Positions 9,505 through 17,649 of a stretch of 64,000 bases of DNA are shown here, one piece after another; the stretch's first letter is position 1; each line of letters starts with the position of its first letter. Under the pieces are notes generated by a model. The model saw nothing but the letters and a program-made list of their open reading frames with translations, had not been told where the DNA came from and did not search any database. Made by a program: the position numbers and the translations under genes. The DNA is from DASQEH01 sp963765725 (GTDB taxonomy: Bacteria > Actinomycetota > Actinomycetes > Propionibacteriales > Nocardioidaceae). The DNA lies in the NCBI GenBank assembly GCA_963765725.1, contig CAVXXI010000003.1:1240001-1304000 (forward strand). The letters are read 5' to 3'.

Positions 9505-10259
9505 GGCTGACGGTCGTCGGCTGCTCGGGCTCGTTCCCCGGACCGGCCTCGCCCGCGTCGTGCTACCTGGTCGAGGCGGCGTACGAGGGTGGCACTTTCA
9601 GCCTGGTGCTCGACCTGGGCAGCGGTGCGCTCGGCTACCTGCAGCGCTACGTCGCACTCGAGTCGGTCGACGCCGTGATCTTGTCGCACCTGCATGCCGA
9701 CCACTGTCTCGACATGTGCAGCTTCTACGTGGTGCGCAAGTACAACCCCTCGGGACCGATGCAGGTCCTCCCCGTGTACGGCCCCGAGGGCACCGGCGAC
9801 CGTATCGCCCGCGCCTACGACCTCCCGTCGGGGGCCGCTATGAGCAACCAGTTCGACTTCCGCGGGCTCCCCGACCAGACGTTCGCGCTGGGACCGTTCG
9901 AGGTGAGCGTGGCGCTGGTGGACCACCCGGTGGCGGCCTACGCGATCAAGCTCGTCGATGCCGGCCGCACTCTCGTGTACTCGGGGGACACCGCGCTGTG
10001 TACGTCGCTCGAGCAGTTCGCCGAAGGGGCGGACGTCCTGTTGGCAGAGGCGTCGTTCCTGGACGCTTCCGACAACCCCGGTCACCTGCACATGACCGGC
10101 AAGGAAGCGGCCTCGGTGGCGCAGCGGGCGCAGGTCCGTGAGCTGGTGCTCACCCATATCCCGCCCTGGCACTCGCCGGAGGATGTGCTGGCCGAGGCGG
10201 CCCCGCACTTCGCCGGGCTCACCTCGCTGGCCCGGCAGGGCGGCGTCTTCGAGATCTGA
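9501..10259 (+). CDS. MBL-fold hydrolase, Rv1339-type (cAMP phosphodiesterase-like)
   Basis: 252 residues of metallo-beta-lactamase fold. The zinc motif is SHLHADHCLD (HxHxDH, about residues 58-63), with a further metal ligand in VDHPV and Asp in YSGDTA. It occupies the position of Rv1339 in M. tuberculosis (murI-Rv1339-rph). That homologue has been reported as an atypical class II cAMP phosphodiesterase; RNase Z-like proteins share the fold. It is translationally coupled to murI. Confidence 0.82.
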   Translation: MRLTVVGCSGSFPGPASPASCYLVEAAYEGGTFSLVLDLGSGALGYLQRYVALESVDAVILSHLHADHCLDMCSFYVVRKYNPSGPMQVLPVYGPEGTGDRIARAYDLPSGAAMSNQFDFRGLPDQTFALGPFEVSVALVDHPVAAYAIKLVDAGRTLVYSGDTALCTSLEQFAEGADVLLAEASFLDASDNPGHLHMTGKEAASVAQRAQVRELVLTHIPPWHSPEDVLAEAAPHFAGLTSLARQGGVFEI

Positions 10260-10339
10260 CCCGCCTCGGCAGAGTCGGACGCAACGGATGCGGGGCGAAG
10301 CGTCGCGGCGCCGTCGTGGCCGCTCGGTAGGGTCACTGC

Positions 10340-11059
10340 ATGACCCGCGCCGACGGCCGCCGCGCCGACGAACTCCGACCGATCACGATCACCCGCAACT
10401 GGCTCGACCATGCAGCAGGCTCGGCCCTCGTGGAGTTCGGACGGACCCGCGTGCTGTGCGCGGCGAGCGCCAGCACGGGCGTCCCACGCTGGCGCAAGGG
10501 GAGCGGTCTCGGCTGGGTGACGGCCGAGTACGCGATGCTGCCGAGCTCGACGCACACCCGCTCGGACCGCGAGTCGGTCAAGGGTCGCATCGGCGGACGT
10601 ACGCACGAGATCTCGCGACTGGTCGGACGCTCGCTTCGCGCGGTGATCGACTACCGGGCGCTGGGGGAGAACACCATCGTGCTCGACTGCGACGTCCTCC
10701 AGGCCGACGGAGGCACCCGTACCGCGGCGATCACCGGCGCCTATGTCGCGCTCGCCGACGCCGTGGCCCATCTCCGCGGGGAGCACGCACTCACCGGGGA
10801 GCCGCTGACCGGGTCGGTGGCCGCCGTCTCGGTGGGGATCGTCGACGGTGAGCCGCGGCTGGACCTGCCCTACGAGGAGGACGTGCGTGCCGACACCGAC
10901 ATGAACGTGGTGATGACGGGAGCCGGCGCCTTCGTCGAGGTCCAGGGGACCGCCGAGACGACGCCGTTCGACCGGCCCCTGCTCGACGCGTTGCTCGACC
11001 TCGCGGTCGACGGCTGCCGCGAGCTGACGGACATCCAGCAGCGCGTCCTGGCCTCGTGA
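10340..11059 (+). CDS. rph: Ribonuclease PH
   Basis: 239 residues, the usual length. It trims tRNA 3' ends phosphorolytically. The N-terminal RxDGRRxDELRP motif, the GSGLGWVTAEYAMLP segment and the TRTAAITGA loop are intact. It follows the MBL gene after an 80-bp gap and overlaps rdgB by 4 bp (GTGA). Confidence 0.96.
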   Translation: MTRADGRRADELRPITITRNWLDHAAGSALVEFGRTRVLCAASASTGVPRWRKGSGLGWVTAEYAMLPSSTHTRSDRESVKGRIGGRTHEISRLVGRSLRAVIDYRALGENTIVLDCDVLQADGGTRTAAITGAYVALADAVAHLRGEHALTGEPLTGSVAAVSVGIVDGEPRLDLPYEEDVRADTDMNVVMTGAGAFVEVQGTAETTPFDRPLLDALLDLAVDGCRELTDIQQRVLAS

Positions 11060-11658
11060 CCCGCGTCCTGCTGGCCTCCCGCAACCCGAAGAAGCTCGCC
11101 GAGCTCCGGCGCGTCCTCGTCCCGCTGGCGCTGGGCATCGAGGTGGTGGGGCTCGGCGATGTGGCGGAGTACCCGGAGCCGGCCGAGACGGAGCCGACGT
11201 TCGAGGGCAACGCCCTCCTCAAGGCCCGCGCCGCCGCGGCGGCGACCGGACTGCCGTCGATCGCCGACGACAGCGGGCTGTGCGTCGACGCCCTGAACGG
11301 GATGCCGGGTGTGCTCTCGGCGCGCTGGGCGGGAGTGGCCAAGGACGACGGGGCCAACAACGCGCTGCTGCTCGAGCAGCTGGCCGACGTCCCCGACGAG
11401 CGACGGGGTGCGGAGTTCCGTTGCTGCGTGGCCCTTGTTCTGCCGGACGGTCGCGAGGAGATCGCCTTCGGCACCATGCGCGGCAACATCATCCGCGAGC
11501 AGCGCGGCCACGGCGGCTTCGGCTACGACGTCGTCTTCGTTGCCGATGGCGACAGCCGGACCAGCGCTGAGCTCAGCGTGGAGGAGAAGGACGCGATATC
11601 GCACCGCGGCGAAGCTCTGCGCTCGCTCGCTCCCCGCGTGGCGGCGACCCTCGCCTGA
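11056..11658 (+). CDS. rdgB: Non-canonical purine NTP pyrophosphatase (Ham1/RdgB)
   Basis: 200 residues. It removes dITP, dXTP and ITP from nucleotide pools. The N-terminal nucleotide loop is LLASRNPKKLAEL, the catalytic Asp lies in IADDSGLCVDAL, and the C-terminal recognition segment is HGGFGYDVVF. The start is GTG at 11056, overlapping rph. Confidence 0.95.
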   Translation: MTRVLLASRNPKKLAELRRVLVPLALGIEVVGLGDVAEYPEPAETEPTFEGNALLKARAAAAATGLPSIADDSGLCVDALNGMPGVLSARWAGVAKDDGANNALLLEQLADVPDERRGAEFRCCVALVLPDGREEIAFGTMRGNIIREQRGHGGFGYDVVFVADGDSRTSAELSVEEKDAISHRGEALRSLAPRVAATLA

Positions 11659-11714
11659 CGGCCCGGCTCGTGCTCCTCACCGGATCCTCGGACCGTGAGG
11701 TCCCGGCGAGCTCG

Positions 11715-11788
11715 TGCGGCCGGTGAGATTCGAACTCACACTGTCAGGCTCCTAAGGCCTGTGCCTCCTGCCGTTGGGCTACGGCCGC
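11715..11788 (-). tRNA. tRNA-Leu(UAG) with a short variable loop
   Basis: A 74-nt cloverleaf reads on the minus strand. The acceptor GCGGCCG pairs with CGGCCGC, followed by discriminator A. The D stem is GCCC/AGGC and the anticodon stem CAGGC/GCCTG. The loop is CTTAGGA, giving anticodon UAG with U33 and G37. The T arm is GTGAG-TTCGAAT-CTCAC. CCA is not encoded. A UAG anticodon, G37 and A73 indicate leucine (CUA/CUG). However, the variable loop is only 5 nt (ACAGT), whereas bacterial tRNA-Leu normally has a long variable arm. It sits between rdgB and bcp. Confidence 0.85.
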
Positions 11789-11857
11789 GTCCAGCACAGC
11801 CTACGGACGTCGCGACACGTCCGGGCCGAGGGTGAAGCGCGGCGGCAGGGCCGGAGC

Positions 11858-12322
11858 TCAGTGGATGAGCTCGCGCCGCAGCTTCTCCACGTGACCGGTC
11901 GCCTTCACGTTGTACATCGCGCGCTCGACCCTGCCCTCCTCGTCGATGACGAACGTCGACCGGATGACGCCGACGACCGTCTTGCCGTAGAGCTGCTTCT
12001 CGCCCCAGGCGCCGTACGCGTCCAGGACGGACTTGTCGATGTCGGACAGCAAGGTGAACGTCAGCCCGTCGCGGGCGCGGAACTCGGCGAGCCGTTCGGG
12101 CGGATCCGGGGAAAGGCCGACGACCGCGTAACCTGCCGCGGCGAGGGGCTCGAGCGAGTCCCTGAAGTCGCATGCCTGCGTGGTACAGCCCCTCGTCATC
12201 GCCGCGGGGTATACGTACAGGATCACCTTCTTGCCCCGGAAACCCGAAAGGCTCACCTGCCGTCCGGTGTCGTCGGGAAGCGTGAACTCCGGTGCGGTGT
12301 CGCCCGCTGCCAGCCGTCCCAT
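11858..12322 (-). CDS. bcp: Peroxiredoxin Bcp (thioredoxin-dependent peroxidase)
   Basis: 154 residues. The peroxidatic Cys46 and resolving Cys51 lie in TRGCTTQACDF, five residues apart as in atypical two-Cys Bcp enzymes. The N-terminal APEFTLPDDTG and the YVYP segment fit the family. It reduces hydrogen and organic peroxides using thioredoxin in the cytoplasm. It is transcribed in the same direction as the tRNA-Leu, 69 bp upstream of it. Confidence 0.93.
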   Translation of the reverse strand: MGRLAAGDTAPEFTLPDDTGRQVSLSGFRGKKVILYVYPAAMTRGCTTQACDFRDSLEPLAAAGYAVVGLSPDPPERLAEFRARDGLTFTLLSDIDKSVLDAYGAWGEKQLYGKTVVGVIRSTFVIDEEGRVERAMYNVKATGHVEKLRRELIH

Positions 12323-12512
12323 CGAGGTCTCCTGTTGTCATGCGCCGGGTGGGGGTGGGGGAGCACGTCGCGCCTCCTCCAGCCGGGAATTCTGCCACGC
12401 CCACGACCTCGACACCGACCTGTGCAGGCGCGGTTCGGCGCCGCCGCCCGCGCAGGCGGGTCCAGAGTGGACGTGCGACACTTGCAGCCGCATTCGAAAG
12501 CAGGAGGAACAC

Positions 12513-12767
12513 GTGAGCTCGGACGCCCGCACGCCAGACCAGATCACGGCGGACATCGCGACCACCCGTAACCGACTGGCGGGCACCATCGACCAGCTCG
12601 TCTACCGCGCGAAGCCGAAGACCATCGCCCAGCGGCAGCTCGAGAGCACGAAGGCGTCGTTCTACGACGCGAACGGCGCGCTGCGCAAGGACAGGGTGGC
12701 CATCGTCGCCGGGGTGGCGGTAGGCGTCGTGGCGCTCATCGTGGCCATCCGCAAGATCGCCGGCTGA
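12513..12767 (+). CDS. DUF3618 small membrane protein
   Basis: 84 residues. The hydrophilic N-terminal half contains the DUF3618-type stretch ITADIATTRNRLAGTIDQL, and the C-terminus is one membrane helix (VAIVAGVAVGVVALIVAI). The start is GTG at 12513, with the ribosome site CAGGAGGAAC just upstream; a longer in-frame extension to 12180 is antisense to bcp and rejected. Function is unknown. Confidence 0.82.
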   Translation: MSSDARTPDQITADIATTRNRLAGTIDQLVYRAKPKTIAQRQLESTKASFYDANGALRKDRVAIVAGVAVGVVALIVAIRKIAG

Positions 12768-12794
12768 CCGGCCGTTGGGGGGCTTGACACCTTG

Positions 12795-13136
12795 GTGGAC
12801 GATGCACGCTCGCAGGCGTTCGACAAGCTGCCCATCCGGCTGCTGCACGACCGGGTGCTGGTCTCGCGCGACTCCGAGGCCGGTGAGCGACGGTCGTCAG
12901 CAGGCATCGTGATCCCGGCGACGGCGCAGATGGGCCGCCGGCTCGCCTGGGCCAGGGTCACCGGTGTCGGCTCGCACGTACGCACCGTCGAGGTCGGGGA
13001 CCGGGTTCTCTTCGACCCCGAGGACAAGGCCGAGATCGAGGTCCGCGGGGAGGTGTTCGTGCTGCTGCGCGAGCGTGACCTCCACGCCGTGGCCTCGGAG
13101 CGCCTCGAGGACGGACAGACCGGCCTGTACCTCTGA
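12795..13136 (+). CDS. GroES-like co-chaperonin paralogue
   Basis: 113 residues of Cpn10 fold: LPIRLLHDRVLVSRD near the N-terminus, the mobile-loop region SSAGIVIPATAQ, and GDRVLFDPEDKAEIEV in the core. It lacks a neighbouring groEL, so it is probably an accessory GroES-like protein. GTG at 12795 is chosen; TTG one codon earlier is possible. It follows the DUF3618 gene by 27 bp and is convergent with pepP. Confidence 0.8.
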   Translation: MDDARSQAFDKLPIRLLHDRVLVSRDSEAGERRSSAGIVIPATAQMGRRLAWARVTGVGSHVRTVEVGDRVLFDPEDKAEIEVRGEVFVLLRERDLHAVASERLEDGQTGLYL

Positions 13137-13174
13137 GCGCGGCGGTCAGCGCTGCGGTCGTCGCTGCGGTCGTC

Positions 13175-13198
13175 GCCCCCCGCGTATCGCGGCGGGGC
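13175..13198. terminator. Probable bidirectional hairpin between groES-like and pepP
   Basis: GCCCCCCGCG (13175-13184) and CGCGGCGGGGC (13188-13198) can fold with a TAT loop and one bulge. It lies between the ends of two convergent genes. No U tract is present, as is usual in high-GC actinobacteria. Confidence 0.5.
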
Positions 13199-13206
13199 CG
13201 GCGAGG

Positions 13207-14614
13207 TCAGGCGCGCAGCCGGCCCATCCAGGCCTCGACGTCGTCGGCAGTCCGCGCGAGGTGCCCCGACAGGTTCGAGCAGCCGTCGTCGGTGACCAGG
13301 ACGTCGTCCTCGATCCGGATCCCGATGCCCCGAAGGGACTCCGGCACGAGCAGGTCGCTGGACTGGAAGTACAGCCCGGGCTCCACGGTCAAGACCATGC
13401 CCGGCTCGAGCTTGCCGTCGAGGTAGCTCTCGCTCCTCGCGGCGGCGCAGTCGTGCACGTCGAGTCCGAGCATGTGGCCGGTGCCGTGCAGCGTCCAACG
13501 GCGGTAGACGCCGCTGTCCTTCTCCAGCGCTTCGTCGGCCGAGCAGGGCAGCACGCCCATGTCGTCGAGGCCGTGCGCGAGTACCGTCATCGCGGCGACG
13601 TGGAAGTCCCGGTAGGGCGCCCCCGGCTTGACCGCCGCGAGGCCAGCCTCCTGGGCCGCGTGGACCAGTCCGTAGAGATGGCGCTGGTCGTCGGTGAACT
13701 CGCCGTCGACGGGCAGCGTACGGGTGACGTCCGCGGTGTAGAGCGACGGGTTCTCCACGCCCATGTCCAGCAGGAGCAGGCTGCCCGGAGTCACCGGACC
13801 GTCGTTCTCGATCCAGTGCAGGGTGGTCGCGTGCGGCCCACCGGCCACGATGCACTCGTAGCCGATGTCATTGCCGTTCGCCCGCGCCCGGCGGTGGAAG
13901 GTGCCTTCGATCCACCTCTCCCCGTAGGTCAGCACGTTGTCCCACTCGCGGACGGAGTCCTCGAAGCCCAGGACTGTCGAGTCGATCGCGTCGCGAAGCT
14001 GGTCGACCTCCCACGCGTCCTTCACGAGCCGCATCTCGGACATGAAGACGGCAAGCTCCACGTCGGCGCGGGGGTCGGAATGCGGCGCTCACCAGGGCGT
14101 CGACGTCCGGGTCGACGCCGCGGTGCAGCCGCGCCTCACCGCCGGACTGGAGCACGTCGGGAAGCTCGTAGATGTGGCGGCACCGCACGCCGTACAGCTC
14201 CTCGGCCTCGCGAAGTGAGCGACGGCGGCCGGACCAGGCTTCGCCGTAGCGCCCGTCGCGCCAGAAGGCGTCGTCGCTCTTGGCATGGCGGGGGCGGAAG
14301 AAGAGCGTCGGATCGCCGTCGTCGATGACGAGGACGGCGTCCGACGTCTGATTGCCGGTGAAGTACACGTGTGCGGTGTCGGCGCGGAACCGGTAGTCGG
14401 TGTCGTTGGCCCGGGGCTTGAGACCGCCGGCCGGGATCACCAGCCGCTCGCCGGCGAACCGCGAGCTGAGCTTCGCCCGGCGGGCCTCGGCCCACCGGGC
14501 GACAGGGAGCCGCTCGACGTCGTCGTCGCCGTCCTGCCACCCCTCACGCATGAACGAGACCAGCGCGTCGCTCGCGGGAACGGGATAGGTGGCCTTCTTG
14601 AAACGGTCAGACAT
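13207..14614 (-). pseudogene. pepP: Xaa-Pro aminopeptidase (aminopeptidase P), single-base frameshift
   Basis: The 5' part (14614 to about 14080) encodes the N-terminal domain and the 3' part the pita-bread metallopeptidase domain, in two frames. Removing one base near 14077-14078 joins them smoothly as ...ALVSAAFDPRADVELAVFM... All metal ligands survive in the 3' part: Asp in LLLDMG, Asp in TADVTRTL, His in GTGHMLGLDVHD, Glu in LTVEPG and Glu in RIEDDV. The start is ATG at 14614, after the ribosome site GAGGAG. It is either a very recent lesion or a sequence error. It overlaps the end of the MFS gene by 8 bp. Confidence 0.85.
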
Positions 14615-15872
14615 GGACACTCCTCATCGGGTCGGCCTGTCCATTATCCACCTGCACCACAGCGCTCCGCTGCGCACGCAGCAACCTCCACGCGAGCACG
14701 CCACCGAGCGCGTTGATCGCGACATGGAGGAGCACGAAGACGTGCGGCACGTTCAGGGCCAGCAGCACTCCTGCGACGAGCGGACCCGCCGCGCTGACTC
14801 CGGTTCGCAGGGCCGACAAGGTGCCGAGCGTCGTCCCCACCATGCCCGGCGGCGAGATCGACGCCGCCAGCGGGCTGAGGATCGGCGCGTACATCGTCTC
14901 GCCGAGGGCAAAGGTCATGAACGCGACGACGAAGAGCAGCCCCGCCGTCGACGAGTCCACGAACAGCGCGACCTCGAGAAGCAGCCAGCTCGCGACCCAG
15001 ATCGCCGCCACGGCGATCAGCAGAGCGGCACCGGGGTGGCGACCCGTCAGACGTACGACCAGCCACTGCAGGGCCACGATGACGAGGCAGTTGGCCGCGG
15101 CCGCGGTACCGACGGTGCTGGGCGAGACGGACAGCGCCTGGAGGGCGAACGCCGGCAGTCCGGTCTCGAACTGCGCGTAGAAACCCGCTGCGAGCGCCAT
15201 GGACACCAGCGCGAGCAGGCGGAGCTGACGGTTCGTCACGAAGTGCCGGTAGGTCTGCAAGGCGCCGAGGCCGCTCTTGGTCGTCTCGAGCTCGCCCACG
15301 ACCGGCGCACAGTCACCGGACTCGTCGGAGGCCAGGTGCAGCAGAAGCGCGGAGACGACGAAGCCACCTGCGGCGGCGAGGAACGCCGGCCACATGCCAC
15401 CGGGTCGCTGCAGGTCGACCACCAGCCCTGCGGCGAACGCGCCTGCGGCCATGCCGAGCGCGAGAGCCGTGAACTGGTACGCGAACACCGAGCGGCGCTC
15501 TGCCGGCTCCACGCACCCGAGGACCATTACCTGCGTGGCGGGGGCGATCGCCGTCACAGCGCCGCCGAAGAAGGCGATCGCCGCCATGAACTGCACGGGG
15601 TTGGTCGCGACGCCGAGGCCGATGCTCGAAACACCCGCCGCGAGCGTCAGGAGCGTCGCCAACGGTCCCGCCGGGTACCGGTCGGCGAGCCGGCCGGCAA
15701 CCGGGGCGGCCAGGACCGCGCCGATGCAGAACGCAGTGCCCGCAAGGACGCCCGCGGTCGGCCCCCAGTGCCGGGCGTTGACCACATAGGCGTACTGGAA
15801 GGGGAGGATCGTCCCCCAGCCCAGGCTGCCCGCGAAAGAGGCGGCGGTGATCAGTCGGGTACGGCTTCTCAC
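14607..15872 (-). CDS. MFS transporter (drug-efflux-like)
   Basis: About 421 residues with twelve predicted membrane spans and an MFS loop 2-3 motif at VAGRLADRYPAG. The substrate is unknown. GTG at 15872 is preferred because GGGAGGGA lies just upstream; the ATG pair at 15893/15896 would be longer but has no ribosome site. It is divergent from a MarR regulator, with a palindrome between them, a common arrangement for regulated efflux pumps. Confidence 0.85.
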   Translation of the reverse strand: MRSRTRLITAASFAGSLGWGTILPFQYAYVVNARHWGPTAGVLAGTAFCIGAVLAAPVAGRLADRYPAGPLATLLTLAAGVSSIGLGVATNPVQFMAAIAFFGGAVTAIAPATQVMVLGCVEPAERRSVFAYQFTALALGMAAGAFAAGLVVDLQRPGGMWPAFLAAAGGFVVSALLLHLASDESGDCAPVVGELETTKSGLGALQTYRHFVTNRQLRLLALVSMALAAGFYAQFETGLPAFALQALSVSPSTVGTAAAANCLVIVALQWLVVRLTGRHPGAALLIAVAAIWVASWLLLEVALFVDSSTAGLLFVVAFMTFALGETMYAPILSPLAASISPPGMVGTTLGTLSALRTGVSAAGPLVAGVLLALNVPHVFVLLHVAINALGGVLAWRLLRAQRSAVVQVDNGQADPMRSVHV

Positions 15873-15895
15873 GGAGATCCCTCCCATCGTCATCA

Positions 15896-15907
15896 TTTGA
15901 TATCAAA
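15896..15907. promoter_or_regulatory. Palindromic operator candidate, MFS/MarR divergon
   Basis: A perfect 12-bp palindrome, TTTGATATCAAA, lies in the 113-bp divergent intergenic region. It is markedly AT-rich for this genome. MarR proteins typically bind such short palindromes and repress both divergent genes. Confidence 0.6.
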
Positions 15908-15985
15908 CAGTTCGATACCTAACTAAGTGTACGTCGCACATCGAAGACTTCGAAGTCGAAGACTGTGACGTGCCACACTAGGTTC

Positions 15986-16513
15986 GTGAGCACACGCCCT
16001 CCATCGCGACGCTCGGGATCAGAGGCCGAGCGACTGCGCGAAGACGTCGCCCTGTTCGTCGCCGCGGGCGCGACCGAGTCCGTACAGCGGGTCATCACGG
16101 CCGTACACGGACTGTCGCGACGCCTCAACCAGTGGTACGACCGTCAGCTGGCCGACCTCGACCTCACGGCCGGCGACTGGGCCGTGATGAGCAAGCTGGT
16201 GCGCGACGGTGGTGACGTGGGGCTGTCGCCCAGCGTGCTGGCCGATGCCGCCAACGTGGCTCCCTCGTCGATGACGCACCGGCTCGACCGGCTGGCCAAG
16301 CGCCGGCTGCTCACTCGCGACACCGACCCGGACAACCGCGTCCGGGTCCGCGTCCGGCTGTCCGACGACGGCTGGCAGCTCTTCCAGACCGCGATCCGGG
16401 AGTCCAACCTGGTCGAGTCCGACGTGCTCAGCTGCCTGTCGAAGCAGGACCGGGTGCGGCTCGCGGAGCTGTTGGAGATGGCCATCAAGGGCCTCGACGA
16501 TCTCGAGGACTGA
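15986..16513 (+). CDS. MarR-family transcriptional regulator
   Basis: About 175 residues. The winged helix-turn-helix is visible as LTAGDWAVMSKLV, then LSPSVLADAANVAPSSMTHR as recognition region, and the wing DTDPDNRVRVRVRLSDDG. The GTG at 15986 is chosen over an upstream start at 15965, which would run through the likely promoter. It probably represses the divergent MFS exporter and itself. Confidence 0.88.
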   Translation: MSTRPPSRRSGSEAERLREDVALFVAAGATESVQRVITAVHGLSRRLNQWYDRQLADLDLTAGDWAVMSKLVRDGGDVGLSPSVLADAANVAPSSMTHRLDRLAKRRLLTRDTDPDNRVRVRVRLSDDGWQLFQTAIRESNLVESDVLSCLSKQDRVRLAELLEMAIKGLDDLED

Positions 16514-16546
16514 GCCCGGCCTCACCGAGCCATCTCGCGTGGCAGC

Positions 16547-16574
16547 CGAGCCTCGCTCGGCCGGGCGAGGCTCG
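16547..16574. terminator. Perfect 10-bp hairpin after the MarR gene
   Basis: CGAGCCTCGC (16547-16556) and GCGAGGCTCG (16565-16574) form a perfect stem with an 8-nt loop. It lies 34 bp after the marR stop and before the desaturase promoter. There is no U tract. Confidence 0.6.
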
Positions 16575-16599
16575 CTCGCGCGCGTCATCCGCCGCCCGG

Positions 16600-16628
16600 T
16601 TACGGTAGCGTAGGTTACGACACCGTAA
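16600..16628. promoter_or_regulatory. Inverted repeat upstream of the desaturase
   Basis: TTACGGT (16600-16606) and ACCGTAA (16622-16628) are perfect inverted arms. Between them is a further TTACG, giving the overlapping copies TTACGGTAGCG and GGTTACG. The site ends 22 bp before the desaturase ATG. TetR-type lipid regulators often bind such sites before acyl desaturase genes, but no cognate regulator is adjacent. Confidence 0.55.
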
Positions 16629-16650
16629 GTCGCCTCCCGGAAGTGGACCC

Positions 16651-17601
16651 ATGACGATCTCAGCAGCACGCAGCCTGACGCAGACCGAGCTCCTCGTCGA
16701 GCTCAACCCGGTGGTGGAGCGTGAGCTCAACCGCCACATCCCGGTTGCCAAGGAGTGGTTCCCGCACGAGTACATCCCCTGGAGCGACGGTCGCACGTAC
16801 GACGGCGTCCTCGGCGGCGAGCCCTGGACGGAGACCGACAGCACGCTGACCGATGTGGCGCGCTCCGCGCTCATCATCAACCTGCTCACCGAGGACAACC
16901 TGCCCAGCTACCACCACGAGATCGCGGTGCTGTTCGGCCGCGACCAGGCGTGGGGCGACTGGGTCCACCGCTGGACCGCCGAGGAGGGCAGGCACGGGCT
17001 GGCCCTGCGCGACTATCTCAGCGTGACCCGGGCGGTCGACCCGGTGCAGCTCGAGCGACTCCGCATGGAGCACATGTCCAAGGGCTACAAGTCCGCCAAC
17101 GACCAGAGCGTGCTGCGGTCACTCGCCTACGTCTCGTTCCAGGAGCTCGCGACCCGGGTGTCGCACCGCAACACCGGCCGGGCCACCGGCGACCCGGTCG
17201 CCGACCAGCTGCTCGCCCGCATTGCGGCGGACGAGAACCTGCACATGATCTTCTACCGCAACCTGCTGCAGGCGGCCCTCCAGCTCGACCCCGACCAGAC
17301 CATGCGCGCGATCACCGAGGTCGTGAAGACATTCGAGATGCCCGGTGCCGACATCCCGGGCTTCCAGCGCAAGGCCGTCGAGATGGCGATCGACGGAATC
17401 TACGACCTCCGCCAGCACCGAGACGACGTGGTCATGCCGGTACTGCGGTACTGGAAGGTCTTCGACGTCGAGGGACTGTCCGCGGAGGGGGAGCAGGCCC
17501 GGATCGAGCTGTCGGAGTTCCTCGACGACCTCGACGCCCAGGCCTCACGCTTCGAGGACAAGCGGGACCGGCTGAAGGCACGCCTGGCCGCCCGGCGCTG
17601 A
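16651..17601 (+). CDS. Acyl-ACP desaturase (diiron, DesA type)
   Basis: 316 residues. Diiron ligands are present in TEDNLPSYHHE, AEEGRHG, YVSFQELATRVSH and ADENLHMIFYR. This soluble enzyme introduces a double bond into acyl-ACP; actinobacterial DesA1/DesA2-like proteins share the motif spacing. It has its own promoter region with an inverted repeat and is convergent with the GGDEF-EAL gene. Confidence 0.92.
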   Translation: MTISAARSLTQTELLVELNPVVERELNRHIPVAKEWFPHEYIPWSDGRTYDGVLGGEPWTETDSTLTDVARSALIINLLTEDNLPSYHHEIAVLFGRDQAWGDWVHRWTAEEGRHGLALRDYLSVTRAVDPVQLERLRMEHMSKGYKSANDQSVLRSLAYVSFQELATRVSHRNTGRATGDPVADQLLARIAADENLHMIFYRNLLQAALQLDPDQTMRAITEVVKTFEMPGADIPGFQRKAVEMAIDGIYDLRQHRDDVVMPVLRYWKVFDVEGLSAEGEQARIELSEFLDDLDAQASRFEDKRDRLKARLAARR

Positions 17602-17649
17602 CCCTGCACCCGGGCGCTGTGACAACAGGTCGCGGGGCCGCTGTGTCGT

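Noticed and set aside
11715..11788. The UAG anticodon as a stop-codon suppressor
   Set aside because: A UAG stop codon would need anticodon CUA; anticodon UAG reads CUA/CUG leucine codons.
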